A stretch of DNA of 64,000 nucleotides from CBDBES01 sp965204465 (GTDB lineage Bacteria; Spirochaetota; Leptospiria; Turneriellales; CBDBES01). The notes under the pieces are model-generated. The model searched no databases. It had not been told where the DNA came from and worked only from the letters and a program-made list of their open reading frames with translations. The DNA is taken from assembly GCA_965204465.1 (NCBI GenBank), contig CBDBES010000002.1, positions 434,001 to 498,000 of the forward strand. Reading direction: 5' to 3'. Within the stretch, counting starts at the first letter, position 1. Every line of letters begins with the position of its first letter. Both the position numbers and the translations under genes were made by a program. Positions 44,261 to 53,151 of the stretch are shown here, piece after piece.

Positions 44261-44533
44261 GCCTTACATGCAAAAAACTCTAACCCGAATATTCTTTCAC
44301 AAAGAGTATAGAACCAAAATTTTGGATATTGTTTGACCTTTGTCTTGTGATGTGATGAAAATCACTACTTTTCTCCGAAAACCTCGTATTCATCAATTGG
44401 CTTTATCACTCCTGCTTAAAAATTCTAATTAGGAGTTGTTCCATAAAACCATTATTGATCGTTTATCAGTTAATATGTTTGCTAACTTTGTATTTTAGAA
44501 ATAAAAATACAATAGTGGACTATACATAGAAAA
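44261..44533. other. Spacer between recF and the RRM gene
   Basis: No coding frame, tRNA or repeat is supported in these 270 bp. A short GTGATG/CATCAC-like symmetry occurs near 44350 but is too small to interpret. Confidence 0.4.
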
Positions 44534-44818
44534 CTACCATTGACCTTTATGTGATTTTTTAGGCCTATTATTTCTTTCTTTTTCACGAGCTTCGTTGACA
44601 ACCAGAGTTCTTTCATTCATTTCTTTGCCATGTAGTTCGGAAATCGCTTTATTTGCATCTTCCATATTTTCCATTTCAACAAAGCCAAAGCCTCTGGATC
44701 GTCCACTGTACTTGTCAAAAATAATTTTTGAAGAAAGAACCATACCAAATTCACTGAAAATTTTTTCTAATTCATTTTCAGTGGTTGAGTAAGGTAAATT
44801 ACCAACGTACAATTTCAT
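44534..44818 (-). CDS. RRM-type RNA-binding protein
   Basis: The 94-aa protein is a single RNA-recognition motif with RNP-2 KLYVGNLPYS at the start and RNP-1 SRGFGFVEM near residue 43, plus a short basic tail (KERNNRPKKSHKGQW). Such single-RRM proteins in spirochaetes and cyanobacteria bind RNA and are often cold-induced. A perfect AAGGAGGTG ribosome-binding site lies at 44828-44836, so high translation is likely. It is a monocistronic gene. Confidence 0.93.
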   Translation of the reverse strand: MKLYVGNLPYSTTENELEKIFSEFGMVLSSKIIFDKYSGRSRGFGFVEMENMEDANKAISELHGKEMNERTLVVNEAREKERNNRPKKSHKGQW

Positions 44819-44920
44819 ATAAATTTACACCTCCTTTTTATAAGATTGACCATTATGGAAAAATAATCTAAAAAGTAACTAACAAATTTAAAAATATTTC
44901 TATAAAAACCTTCAACCTGC

Positions 44921-45499
44921 GAGCCTGTGCGCCAACTTAAAAACATTTACATTTTTGAAAAGAACGAGTATAAAATCCCCAGTTCAGCTTTTTTAAATAA
45001 GTAAAATTTTTATTCTCTAAGCGTCCTTTACCAGAGGTTGTTTTTTATTTTTTATGTCCCATGAACAATAGATTTGCACAAAGCGATAGAGACCAACTTA
45101 TGATGTTTTCCCGTACTTTGGGAGATAATCTTGATAAGAATCACGAAATTTATGCATTTGTTAAGCTTTTGGATACAATTGACATGAATTCTTTTCTGTA
45201 GATGGAACTAAAATCAAGGCAAATGCTTCTGATTTAAGTACACACAAGAAATCAGAATGGGAGACTCGTAAAGAGGTAATGAAACAGGCAATTTTGGATT
45301 ATTTATCCTCAAGTATAAACCTTGACCGCAAAGAAGATAAACTTCCTGGTAAAGAAATCAGTGGCTATAAAATTTCTTCGAAAGAATCGGATGACCTTAT
45401 TGCGGACTTTATTCGTTTGCAAAGACAAGCCCGTAGAGAAGTACACAAGAAATAGATTACAATGTAGTAAATTATTCTTCTGTGTTGAGGCACAGGCTC
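44921..45499 (+). mobile_element. Larger IS1182-type remnant, copy D (579 bp)
   Basis: The ends GAGCCTGTGCGCCAAC and GTTGAGGCACAGGCTC match copies A-C. Two additions make it longer. An ~85-bp segment absent from the others lies at about 44960-45043, before the start codon at 45061. A ~260-bp transposase interior lies at 45198-45455. The N-terminal frame stops at 45199-45201, and the interior resumes in another frame as VDGTKIKANASDLSTHKKSE. D-G-T-K-I-K-A-N-A-S is a hallmark of IS1182-type transposases, which supports the family call for the short copies too. Confidence 0.8.
45061..45455 (+). pseudogene. Broken IS1182-type transposase gene in copy D
   Basis: The first 46 codons (MNNRFAQSDRDQLMMFSRTL...MNSFL) end in TAG at 45199-45201. 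From 45198 a second frame reads VDGTKIKANASDLST, then KEISGYKISSKESDDLIADF and QRQARREVHKK to a stop at 45453-45455. The catalytic core between and after these pieces is missing, so no active transposase can be made. Confidence 0.75.
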
Positions 45500-45538
45500 A
45501 TATGTGTACAAAGTACAGCCTAACGGCATTGGTTTCTA
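45500..45538. repeat. 40-bp companion repeat beside deleted-IS copy D
   Basis: ATATGTGTACAAAGTACAGC continues to CATTGGTTTCTACA. It is the reverse complement of the 3441-3480 repeat and lies at the 3' end of the element, as in copy A. Confidence 0.6.
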
Positions 45539-45627
45539 CAATAATATCATAAATATTTTAATTGATTAAATGTATTGAATTGCTGTATAGGTTAGATATT
45601 CATATGAATAAACCATATAAGAATTGT

Positions 45628-46371
45628 ATGAAAGGATACAAAGCTTTTTTTATCTTATATATTATTTTCATTTTTACTCGATGTCAAACTGTATTCAAGA
45701 TCAATAAACCCAATGTAAATCCAGGTGAATTTTTAACCTATAATTGGCAAAAAAAAGTAGAGTATTTAAATGATCTGGATTCTCCTCCTTATAATAAAAG
45801 CGAACATATTATCATAGAGAAAAGCCTGCAGGATCAATATTCAAATGTCATCTATGCTGGTCTGAAATATATAGAAAGATCAAAATATTTTAAGTTCGAG
45901 AGTCTATATAAAAAGTTATTAGAACATTCTAGCGCCAATATACGTCTTCAATCACTCAAATTATTTCAGATAAGATCAAGCCAGCCTGAGACTCTTAAAA
46001 TTGTTATGAGTATGATAGGGGATCAAGATTGGCTCGTTAGAGAGAAAGCCTATGAAATGATAAGGTCTTATGATATAGAAAGGATGCAGAAAAAATATTA
46101 TTTAGTAGTTCTTCGAAGGATCAATGAAAAAAACCCAAATGTATTAAGACAGATATTACGTACTCTGACATGGTATAATGATTCCAGAACATTGCCCTAT
46201 CTCTTTGAAAGATCATTCAATTGTACAACAGACATTGAATTGATCGTTGTTCTAAGAGAATTAAGTAAATTTAAAAATACAAAGGTAAAGAGAAGGATAA
46301 GAAGGCTTTCTAAAAAACATAAAAAATTTATTATACGCGAGGAAGCCAGAAATATTTTAAATTCTTATTAA
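45628..46371 (+). CDS. HEAT-repeat lipoprotein
   Basis: The 247-aa product has a lipoprotein signal, MKGYKAFFILYIIFIFTRC; upstream in-frame ATGs at 45604 and 45562 would only lengthen its N-region. The mature part is helical with HEAT-like units (FESLYKKLLEHSSANIRLQS, IGDQDWLVREKAYEMIRSYD, NPNVLRQILRTLTWYNDSRT). HEAT repeats bind proteins; no enzyme motif is present. trkH starts directly after its stop, suggesting cotranscription. Confidence 0.75.
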   Translation: MKGYKAFFILYIIFIFTRCQTVFKINKPNVNPGEFLTYNWQKKVEYLNDLDSPPYNKSEHIIIEKSLQDQYSNVIYAGLKYIERSKYFKFESLYKKLLEHSSANIRLQSLKLFQIRSSQPETLKIVMSMIGDQDWLVREKAYEMIRSYDIERMQKKYYLVVLRRINEKNPNVLRQILRTLTWYNDSRTLPYLFERSFNCTTDIELIVVLRELSKFKNTKVKRRIRRLSKKHKKFIIREEARNILNSY

Positions 46372-47859
46372 ATGCAGTACAAAGTCCTCTTTTCTATACT
46401 TGGTCATCTTTTGATCTTAAATTCTATTTTTCTATTTATCTTTTTTCTGATTGCGCTTTTTATTTATCCTTTGGAGAATCAAGAAACAGTATTTTTAGCT
46501 AGCTTTCTGGCAAGTTTGATCGTGGGTTTAATAATCCGTTTTTTTACAGGCCGCAGCCAAATAGATAAAATAACCTATAGAGAAGGCTTTGCGGTTGCTA
46601 GTATCGGTTGGATGCTTGTAGCTCTTATAGGGGCTCTACCATTTTATTTTTCCGGGGCGACCAGCAATTTTGCAGATGCCTATTTTGAGAGCATGAGTGG
46701 TTTTACGACTACCGGTGCCACCATTATGAGTAAAATCGAAGGTAAAGGGTATACTATACTATTATGGCGTTGTTTTACTCAATGGTTGGGTGGTATAGGA
46801 ATTATTGTTTTAACATTGGCTATTCTACCAGCATTAGGTGCTAAAGGAGGGATGCAATTATCCATGGGGGAAGGTGCCAGCCCTATGACAAGCAAGGCCA
46901 TGCCCACGATCGCCCAAAGCACCAGAAGTCTTTATATCACTTATTTAATTTTTACACTTTCTCAGATATTATTGCTCTTTTTAAACGGGATGGACCTCTT
47001 TGAGGCAATTTGCCATGCATTCAGTACTATTTCTACGGGGGGCTTCTCACCCTTAGATGGTTCTATAGGGTCGTATTCCAATAGTCAATCTCATTTTCAT
47101 GCAAATTATCTTTCTTTTGAGATCATCATATTTGTCTTCATGTTTCTATCTGGCTGCAATTTTTCACTCCATTATAAATTATTGAATGGTAATTTCAGGG
47201 CATACTTCCAAAGTATTGAATTCAGGTACTATTCATTGATCACCCTTTCTTTGGTCTTATTAGTATCTTATGACCTTTACCAGGCGGCCGTTTATAGTGA
47301 AATATCTGAAATATTCAGGTATTCCACTTTTACTGTGATCTCTATCTTAACTGGTACTGGCTTTGCTACAGAAGATTTTGATAAATGGCCAGGGATGTCC
47401 AGAAATCTTATTTTAATGATAATGTTTTTAGGAGGAATGGTAGGTTCCACTACAGGGGGGGTTAAAATAATTCGTATTGCAGTCATGTTCAAAGAAGCAA
47501 GCGCAGAGATCAGAAGAGCCATACATACCAGAAGGATCTTTACCGTAAGATTTGGAGATGATTATTTAACCAAAGAAGCCACTGTTACGATAAATGCCTT
47601 TATGATCATTTATCTTTTAGTATATTTTGCAGGTATATTTCTATTAAGCTTTACAGACCTGGACTATGGTTCTATTGCGAGTATGAGTATTGCCTGTTTA
47701 GGCAATGTAGGTCCTGGACTCTCAAAGATAGGGCCTACTTATAATTATGGCTTTTTGCCGGATCATGCAAAATGGATATTAAGTCTTTTTATGTTACTAG
47801 GTCGTTTAGAATTATTTCCGGTGATGGCTATGTTTTTACCCAAAATGTGGTACAAATGA
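46372..47859 (+). CDS. trkH: Trk-type potassium uptake channel subunit
   Basis: The 495-aa integral membrane protein has four M1-P-M2 repeats of the TrkH/KtrB fold. The four selectivity-filter segments are SGFTTTGATIM, STISTGGFSPLD, TGTGFATEDF and LGNVGPGLSKIG. The last repeat has the usual G-N-x-G-P-G variant. The long N-terminal pair of helices favours TrkH over KtrB. The regulatory TrkA (RCK) gene is not in the window. Confidence 0.95.
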   Translation: MQYKVLFSILGHLLILNSIFLFIFFLIALFIYPLENQETVFLASFLASLIVGLIIRFFTGRSQIDKITYREGFAVASIGWMLVALIGALPFYFSGATSNFADAYFESMSGFTTTGATIMSKIEGKGYTILLWRCFTQWLGGIGIIVLTLAILPALGAKGGMQLSMGEGASPMTSKAMPTIAQSTRSLYITYLIFTLSQILLLFLNGMDLFEAICHAFSTISTGGFSPLDGSIGSYSNSQSHFHANYLSFEIIIFVFMFLSGCNFSLHYKLLNGNFRAYFQSIEFRYYSLITLSLVLLVSYDLYQAAVYSEISEIFRYSTFTVISILTGTGFATEDFDKWPGMSRNLILMIMFLGGMVGSTTGGVKIIRIAVMFKEASAEIRRAIHTRRIFTVRFGDDYLTKEATVTINAFMIIYLLVYFAGIFLLSFTDLDYGSIASMSIACLGNVGPGLSKIGPTYNYGFLPDHAKWILSLFMLLGRLELFPVMAMFLPKMWYK

Positions 47860-48081
47860 TCTTAATAAAAGCCATTTTTTATACGGGGTCACAGCTGGGA
47901 GAAACAGCATGCAAAAGGTAACAATCTAAGACGATTTGGCAAAAAATTTTCTTTTGCATAGTCTTTTATTATCTGAAAGTGGAAAATCAGGAAGTGATAA
48001 ATACTTATTTTTAGCTGGAAATATAGTTGTGAGGATATTGTATTTTTTTTGTATATCAGTGGTTTGATTTATAAAAAGTAG
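47860..48081. other. Spacer before the hrcA promoter
   Basis: About 220 bp without a credible coding frame or inverted repeat; nothing recognised except the promoter and CIRCE element that follow. Confidence 0.4.
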
Positions 48082-48110
48082 TTGACATATTGGATTGAAT
48101 ACAATATTAG
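48082..48110 (+). promoter_or_regulatory. Promoter of hrcA-grpE-dnaK-dnaJ
   Basis: A consensus TTGACA at 48082-48087 and TATTAG at 48105-48110 are separated by 17 bp. The -10 region overlaps the first arm of the CIRCE operator, so HrcA binding would exclude RNA polymerase. Confidence 0.8.
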
Positions 48111-48133
48111 CACTTTAGGCTAAAGAGTGCTAG
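48107..48133 (+). promoter_or_regulatory. CIRCE operator
   Basis: TTAGCACTT - 9 bp - GAGTGCTAG, against the consensus TTAGCACTC-N9-GAGTGCTAA; each arm deviates at its innermost or outermost base. The HrcA repressor encoded 4 bp downstream should bind it. No second CIRCE was seen before grpE, dnaK or dnaJ. Confidence 0.95.
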
Positions 48134-48137
48134 ATTT

Positions 48138-49271
48138 ATGTCTGATATGAAAGAAAATATTACAGCAAGACAAATTGAAATTATTAGGGCTACTGTGAGT
48201 GAATATCTTCTTACAGGCGAACCTGTGGGTTCTCAGATCATTGTAAATGAATATATGAAAGATGTATCTACGGCCACTGTTCGGAAAGAAATGTCTTTTC
48301 TAGAGCAGATAGGCTTTCTAAGAAGTCCCCATGTTTCGTCGGGAAGGATCCCTACAGATAGAGCCATTCAAATTTATATAGATGAGCTAACTAATTTTTA
48401 TCAAATAACTCTACATCAAAAAGAAAAGCTGGAAACTTTCTACAAAAAAGCCAAGTTGCAATTAGATAAATTATTGCAACATACAGCCCATCTTTTATCA
48501 TCCATTTCAAAAAATGCAGCCGTTGTATTAGCTCCTATTCCTACTGAAAGTATCATTCATCACATTGAATTGATCTCTGTTTTAGAAAACATGATATTGA
48601 TGATCATGGTAAGTAATTCGGGCTCTGTATTTCAAAAGAAGATAAGAATTGAACAAAGCGTTAACCAAGAAGATTTGCATAAGGTGAGCAGGCATGTAAA
48701 TCAATGTCTAAAAGGATATGAGATTGGAAATTTACAAAATAGAGATATTTCATTCTTAACTAAGAATTCTTCACTAAGCCAGGAACTTCTTGATGTGGCG
48801 GCTAAATTATTGCAAAATTTGATTTATCAGCCTCCTGATCAGGAAGTCTATGTAAATGGGGAAAAAAACTTGTACAAACAATTACTAAAATATTTTCCAG
48901 ATCCTTCCAGGGTAGAATTTATAATGGAGAAGCTTTCTGATAAAAAATTTGTTAAAGATACTATAAATCATTTAAGAGGGATTGATGAAGTTACTTCACA
49001 GGTCGGTCTAAATATTGACGGTGAATTTATATCCGGTATATCTGTTTTGGCAAAAGGTTATTCGATAGGTGGGAAAAATATTGGCGCTCTTGGAGTGATC
49101 GGTTCTAGCATGATGCCTTATGATAAACTAATTCCAACTATAGACTATAGCTCCATATTACTATCGAAAGTACTTAGCGAGAGATATGAATTCGTTTCCT
49201 CTAAAGAAGATTCTTTTGAATCAATAAATCATAAGGCAATTTTAAATAATATAAAGCTTCTGAATAATTGA
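48138..49271 (+). CDS. hrcA: Heat-inducible transcription repressor HrcA
   Basis: HrcA represses chaperone genes at CIRCE sites and is kept active by GroEL. The 377-aa protein has an N-terminal winged helix (ARQIEIIRATVSEYLLTGEP, VSTATVRKEMSFLEQIGFLR, SPHVSSGRIPTDRAIQIYID). The C-terminal part contains VGLNIDGEFI and GGKNIGALGVIGSSMMPYDK, typical of the GAF-like and dimerisation regions. At 377 aa it is somewhat longer than the usual ~340. Autoregulation is implied by the overlapping operator. Confidence 0.97.
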   Translation: MSDMKENITARQIEIIRATVSEYLLTGEPVGSQIIVNEYMKDVSTATVRKEMSFLEQIGFLRSPHVSSGRIPTDRAIQIYIDELTNFYQITLHQKEKLETFYKKAKLQLDKLLQHTAHLLSSISKNAAVVLAPIPTESIIHHIELISVLENMILMIMVSNSGSVFQKKIRIEQSVNQEDLHKVSRHVNQCLKGYEIGNLQNRDISFLTKNSSLSQELLDVAAKLLQNLIYQPPDQEVYVNGEKNLYKQLLKYFPDPSRVEFIMEKLSDKKFVKDTINHLRGIDEVTSQVGLNIDGEFISGISVLAKGYSIGGKNIGALGVIGSSMMPYDKLIPTIDYSSILLSKVLSERYEFVSSKEDSFESINHKAILNNIKLLNN

Positions 49272-49298
49272 TCTTTTAAAAAGGAATAAATACATTAA

Positions 49299-49958
49299 AT
49301 GGATACTAAAGAAAAATTAGAAGAAATAGTAAAAGAAGAATTATCTTCTGAAGAGGTTTCGGAAAAGAATCAAAAAGGTCAAAATGATTTACCTCAAGAA
49401 GATAAAATTTCACAAGAGAATATTGTAGATGAGAAGACACCCGAAAATTATGAAAAGAAAATACAAGAACTGGATGAATCAGTAAAGCAATTTAAAGATA
49501 GTTTCTTAAGAGAAAGAGCCGCATTTATCAATTATCGTAAAAGAACGGCTCAGGAAAATATTCAATTAGAAGAAATAGTGGTCTCGAAGATCATGCATTC
49601 TATATTCCCTGCACTAGATGCATTTGAACAACTATTTGCTATTAGTTTAGAAGGCAATATAATTAACAATCATCACAGTGTAAATAAATTCATAGAAGGT
49701 GCTAAAATGATCCGCAAGCAATTCATGGATGCGTTTGAAAAATATGGAGTAACTGAGTATGATCCTGAAGGAGAACCATTCAATCCTCAGGAAATGGAGG
49801 CGTTACATGTAAAAGAGTCTGACGATACGAAGGTATCTAAAGTGAATACTGTTTATCAAAAAGGGTATAAACTCAAAGATAAACTATTGCGTCCCGCAAG
49901 AGTGGCGGTGATTAAACCAAAAGAAAAAGAAAAAAAAGATGTAAAATCAAAAGAGTAA
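49299..49958 (+). CDS. grpE: Nucleotide exchange factor GrpE
   Basis: GrpE releases ADP from DnaK. The 219-aa protein has an acidic, Glu/Lys-rich N-terminus (about 1-60), a long helical dimer region (ENYEKKIQELDESVKQFKDS, RERAAFINYRKRTAQEN), and the C-terminal beta-domain (YGVTEYDPEGEPFNPQEMEA, VYQKGYKLKDKLLRPARVAV). It lies between hrcA and dnaK with short spacers. Confidence 0.96.
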   Translation: MDTKEKLEEIVKEELSSEEVSEKNQKGQNDLPQEDKISQENIVDEKTPENYEKKIQELDESVKQFKDSFLRERAAFINYRKRTAQENIQLEEIVVSKIMHSIFPALDAFEQLFAISLEGNIINNHHSVNKFIEGAKMIRKQFMDAFEKYGVTEYDPEGEPFNPQEMEALHVKESDDTKVSKVNTVYQKGYKLKDKLLRPARVAVIKPKEKEKKDVKSKE

Positions 49959-50007
49959 TTTGCTTTGGTGAAAAATAGCTTAACACTATAAATTTAAGGA
50001 GATTAAA

Positions 50008-51957
50008 ATGGGAAAAGAAAAAATTATTGGTATAGACTTAGGAACAACAAATTCTTGTGTTTCTATTATAGAGGGAGGCGAAGCCGTTGTAATCCCAAAC
50101 TCAGAAGGTACCCGTACAACACCTTCTGTAGTGGCTTTTAATGACAAAAATGAGATTCTATCGGGACAAGTCGCTAAAAACCAAATGATCACAAATCCAA
50201 CCAAGACTATCCATTCTGTAAAGCGTTTTATGGGTAGAAAATATAGTGAGATACAGAATGAATTGAAATTCGTTCCTTATGAGGTAAAAAAAGAACAGAA
50301 TGATTCTATGCTCATTCATATAGATGATAAAAAATATCGGCCAGAAGAAATATCTGCCCGCATTCTTCAAAAGATGCGCAAGACGGCTGAAGATTATGTA
50401 GGACATAAAATAAATAAGGCAGTAGTCACAGTCCCCGCATATTTTAATGACGAGCAAAGACAGGCTACAAAAGATGCAGGTAAAATTGCGGGTCTGGAGG
50501 TAGTTCGAATTATAAATGAACCTACTGCGGCGGCGCTGGCATATGGAATTGATAAAAAGAAAGAAAGTGAATTGATTGCGGTATATGATCTTGGTGGTGG
50601 TACATTTGATATTTCCATTTTGGAACTAGCCGACAATGTTTTTGAAGTAAAATCTACGAATGGCGATACGCATTTAGGTGGAGATGATTTTGATCAAAAG
50701 ATCATGGACTGGCTGGTAACTGAATTCAAAAAAGAAAGTGGTATTAATATAGGCAAAGATAAAATGGCCCAGCAACGCTTAAAGGAAGCGGCAGAAAAAG
50801 CCAAAGTTGAACTTTCCAGCAAAGAAATATCAGATATTAATATCCCTTTCATAACAGCAGACCAGTCAGGGCCTCGCCATTTGAATATTACGCTTACAAG
50901 GGCTAAATTCAACCAATTAACGAGTGACTTGGTAGCCAGAACTGTAGATCCATGCAAAAGTGCACTGAAAGATGCGGGGGTAAGTCCTTCGGAAATAAAT
51001 GAGGTTGTTTTAGTGGGGGGGTCTACCAGAATACTTGCTGTTCGCGAGAAAGTGAAGGAATTATTTGGAAAAGAGTCAAATAAAAGTGTTAATCCGGATG
51101 AAGCTGTTGCAATTGGTGCTGCAATCCAGGGAGGCGTATTAGCCGGTGACGTTAGCGATGTTCTGCTCTTAGATGTGACTCCTCTTTCTCTGGGGATTGA
51201 AACATTGGGCGGTGTGATGACTAAAATGATCACTAAGAATACTACGATCCCTACTAAAAGAGAAGAGATTTTTTCTACTGCTGCAGATAATCAAACAACA
51301 GTAGAAATACATGTTCTTCAGGGAGAACGCGAAATGGCAAAAAATAACAGAACATTAGGTCGTTTTCATCTGACTGATATTCCGCCGGCCCCAAGAGGAG
51401 TCCCTCAAATTGAAGTCCGGTTTGATATTGATGCAAATGGTATTGTGCATGTATCTGCGAAAGACCTTAAGACGAATAAGGAACAAAAAATACGTATAGA
51501 ATCGGCAGGAGGAATTTCTGAAGAAGAGATCAAGAATATGATCGACGATGCAGAAGCGCACGCGGAAGAAGATAAAAAGGCCGCGGGGGTGGCTGTAGCC
51601 TACAATGAATTGGATAATGTGATCTATTCAACGGAAAAAGCTATTGGATCTGCCTCTAATTTAGATGATTCCATTAAAAGCGAAATTGAAAATGTGATCT
51701 CCGAGGCAAAAAATGCTTTACAGAGTAAAGACTTAACTCAAATAAATTCTGCTAAACAAAAACTATCTGAAATTTTAAATCGCTACGGAAGTCAATTATA
51801 TTCTCAAGATCAGGAAGGAGCTGGTTCCCAACAGGCTTCAGAGAATACTGGAGAAGAAACAAAAGAAACAGAAAAAGAATCTTCAGAAAAAGATAGTAAA
51901 AAAGACGAAAAGGTAGTTGAAGCAGAATTTGAAGAAGTTGAAGACGATAATAAATAG
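50008..51957 (+). CDS. dnaK: Chaperone DnaK (Hsp70)
   Basis: The 649-aa Hsp70 begins KIIGIDLGTTNSCVSIIEGG (phosphate loop), with IINEPTAAALAYGID, AVYDLGGGTFDISIL and EVVLVGGSTRILAVRE completing the ATPase domain. The linker and substrate domain follow (DVLLLDVTPLSLGIETLGGV). The C-terminal tail is acidic and ends EVEDDNK. A TAAGGAGATT ribosome-binding site precedes the ATG. No defect is visible. Confidence 0.98.
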   Translation: MGKEKIIGIDLGTTNSCVSIIEGGEAVVIPNSEGTRTTPSVVAFNDKNEILSGQVAKNQMITNPTKTIHSVKRFMGRKYSEIQNELKFVPYEVKKEQNDSMLIHIDDKKYRPEEISARILQKMRKTAEDYVGHKINKAVVTVPAYFNDEQRQATKDAGKIAGLEVVRIINEPTAAALAYGIDKKKESELIAVYDLGGGTFDISILELADNVFEVKSTNGDTHLGGDDFDQKIMDWLVTEFKKESGINIGKDKMAQQRLKEAAEKAKVELSSKEISDINIPFITADQSGPRHLNITLTRAKFNQLTSDLVARTVDPCKSALKDAGVSPSEINEVVLVGGSTRILAVREKVKELFGKESNKSVNPDEAVAIGAAIQGGVLAGDVSDVLLLDVTPLSLGIETLGGVMTKMITKNTTIPTKREEIFSTAADNQTTVEIHVLQGEREMAKNNRTLGRFHLTDIPPAPRGVPQIEVRFDIDANGIVHVSAKDLKTNKEQKIRIESAGGISEEEIKNMIDDAEAHAEEDKKAAGVAVAYNELDNVIYSTEKAIGSASNLDDSIKSEIENVISEAKNALQSKDLTQINSAKQKLSEILNRYGSQLYSQDQEGAGSQQASENTGEETKETEKESSEKDSKKDEKVVEAEFEEVEDDNK

Positions 51958-51990
51958 CATTTTCAAAGTAACATTAAATAAGGTGCATCC

Positions 51991-53112
51991 ATGTCACAAA
52001 AAAGAGATTATTATGAAGTATTAGGTGTCCCCCAGAATGCATCTTTAAATCAAATTAAGAAAGCTTATAGGTCATCTGCTTTAAAATATCATCCTGACCG
52101 CAACAAAGGCAATAGAGATGCCGAAGTAAAATTTAAAGAAACCACAGAAGCCTACGAAGTATTGCGTGATGAAAAAAAGCGTAATCTATATGATCAATTT
52201 GGTCATGCGGGTGTTTCAGGATCTGCTTCCCAAGGCAATGGTTTTGGACATACAGCTTATACGGATTTTTCAGATATATTTTCTGGTAGTAGTTTTGAGG
52301 ATCTATTTGAAAATTTCTTTTCCAGAGGCTTTAGTTCGGGTAATAGGCGCCGTGAATCCAGGCGAGGGGCAGACCTACGTTATAATCTAGAAATTGATCT
52401 GGAAGATGTATATTATGGTAAAGAAATAAATATCCGAATTCCGCGTGATGAACATTGCTCTGACTGCAAAGGCACTGGTTCTAAAGACGGCAAAGAAACC
52501 GTATGCTATGTTTGCAAGGGTAGTGGCCAAATAAGAAAAAGTTCTGGCTTTTTTTCTATTGCAACTACATGTACCGAATGCAGAGGTTCTGGACATATCA
52601 TTGCCTCTCCCTGCTACACATGTAATGGAAGCGGTCTGGTTCATCGTAAAAAAACGCTGAATGTGCGCATTCCAAAGGGTGTGGAGTCAGGAACCAGATT
52701 GAAAATTACCGGTGAAGGAGAGGCAGGGCCTGCTGGAATTCCTTCGGGGGATCTCTATGTTGTGCTTCAAATAAAAAGACATCCTGATTTTGGAAGAGAT
52801 GGAATTACCCTACTGACAGAGGCGGATATACCTGTAACCACAGCTATTTTAGGAGGAGAAGTCGACGTGAAGACATTAACGGATAGCCATGTAAAATTAA
52901 AAATACCTCCAGGAACCCAACCAGACACAAGTTTTAGATTAAGAAATAAGGGATTACCAATGATGTCAAGTCCAAGCCGCTATGGAGATATTCTGGTAAA
53001 GGTAAATTTGGTTATTCCAAAATCTCTTAGTACAAAAGCAAGAAAGCTAGCCAAGGAGTTAGAACAAGAATTACAGCATAGCTCAGGAATATTTAGTCGT
53101 TTCCGAGTATAA
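51991..53112 (+). CDS. dnaJ: Chaperone DnaJ
   Basis: The 373-aa type I Hsp40 has a J domain with HPD (KYHPDRNKGN, near 33), a Gly/Phe region, and four C-x-x-C-x-G-x-G zinc motifs (CSDCKGTG, CYVCKGSG, CTECRGSG, CYTCNGSG). C-terminal substrate domains follow (LNVRIPKGVESGTRLKITGE). It stimulates DnaK ATPase and is the last gene of the CIRCE operon. Confidence 0.98.
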   Translation: MSQKRDYYEVLGVPQNASLNQIKKAYRSSALKYHPDRNKGNRDAEVKFKETTEAYEVLRDEKKRNLYDQFGHAGVSGSASQGNGFGHTAYTDFSDIFSGSSFEDLFENFFSRGFSSGNRRRESRRGADLRYNLEIDLEDVYYGKEINIRIPRDEHCSDCKGTGSKDGKETVCYVCKGSGQIRKSSGFFSIATTCTECRGSGHIIASPCYTCNGSGLVHRKKTLNVRIPKGVESGTRLKITGEGEAGPAGIPSGDLYVVLQIKRHPDFGRDGITLLTEADIPVTTAILGGEVDVKTLTDSHVKLKIPPGTQPDTSFRLRNKGLPMMSSPSRYGDILVKVNLVIPKSLSTKARKLAKELEQELQHSSGIFSRFRV

Positions 53113-53151
53113 TTTGTTAATTTATTGATCTTTATTTACGAAGAATAGTTT

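Noticed and set aside
45322..45552. 76-codon frame inside IS copy D
   Set aside because: It is out of frame with the transposase interior (VDGTKIKANAS...) and crosses the inverted terminus, so it is a by-product.
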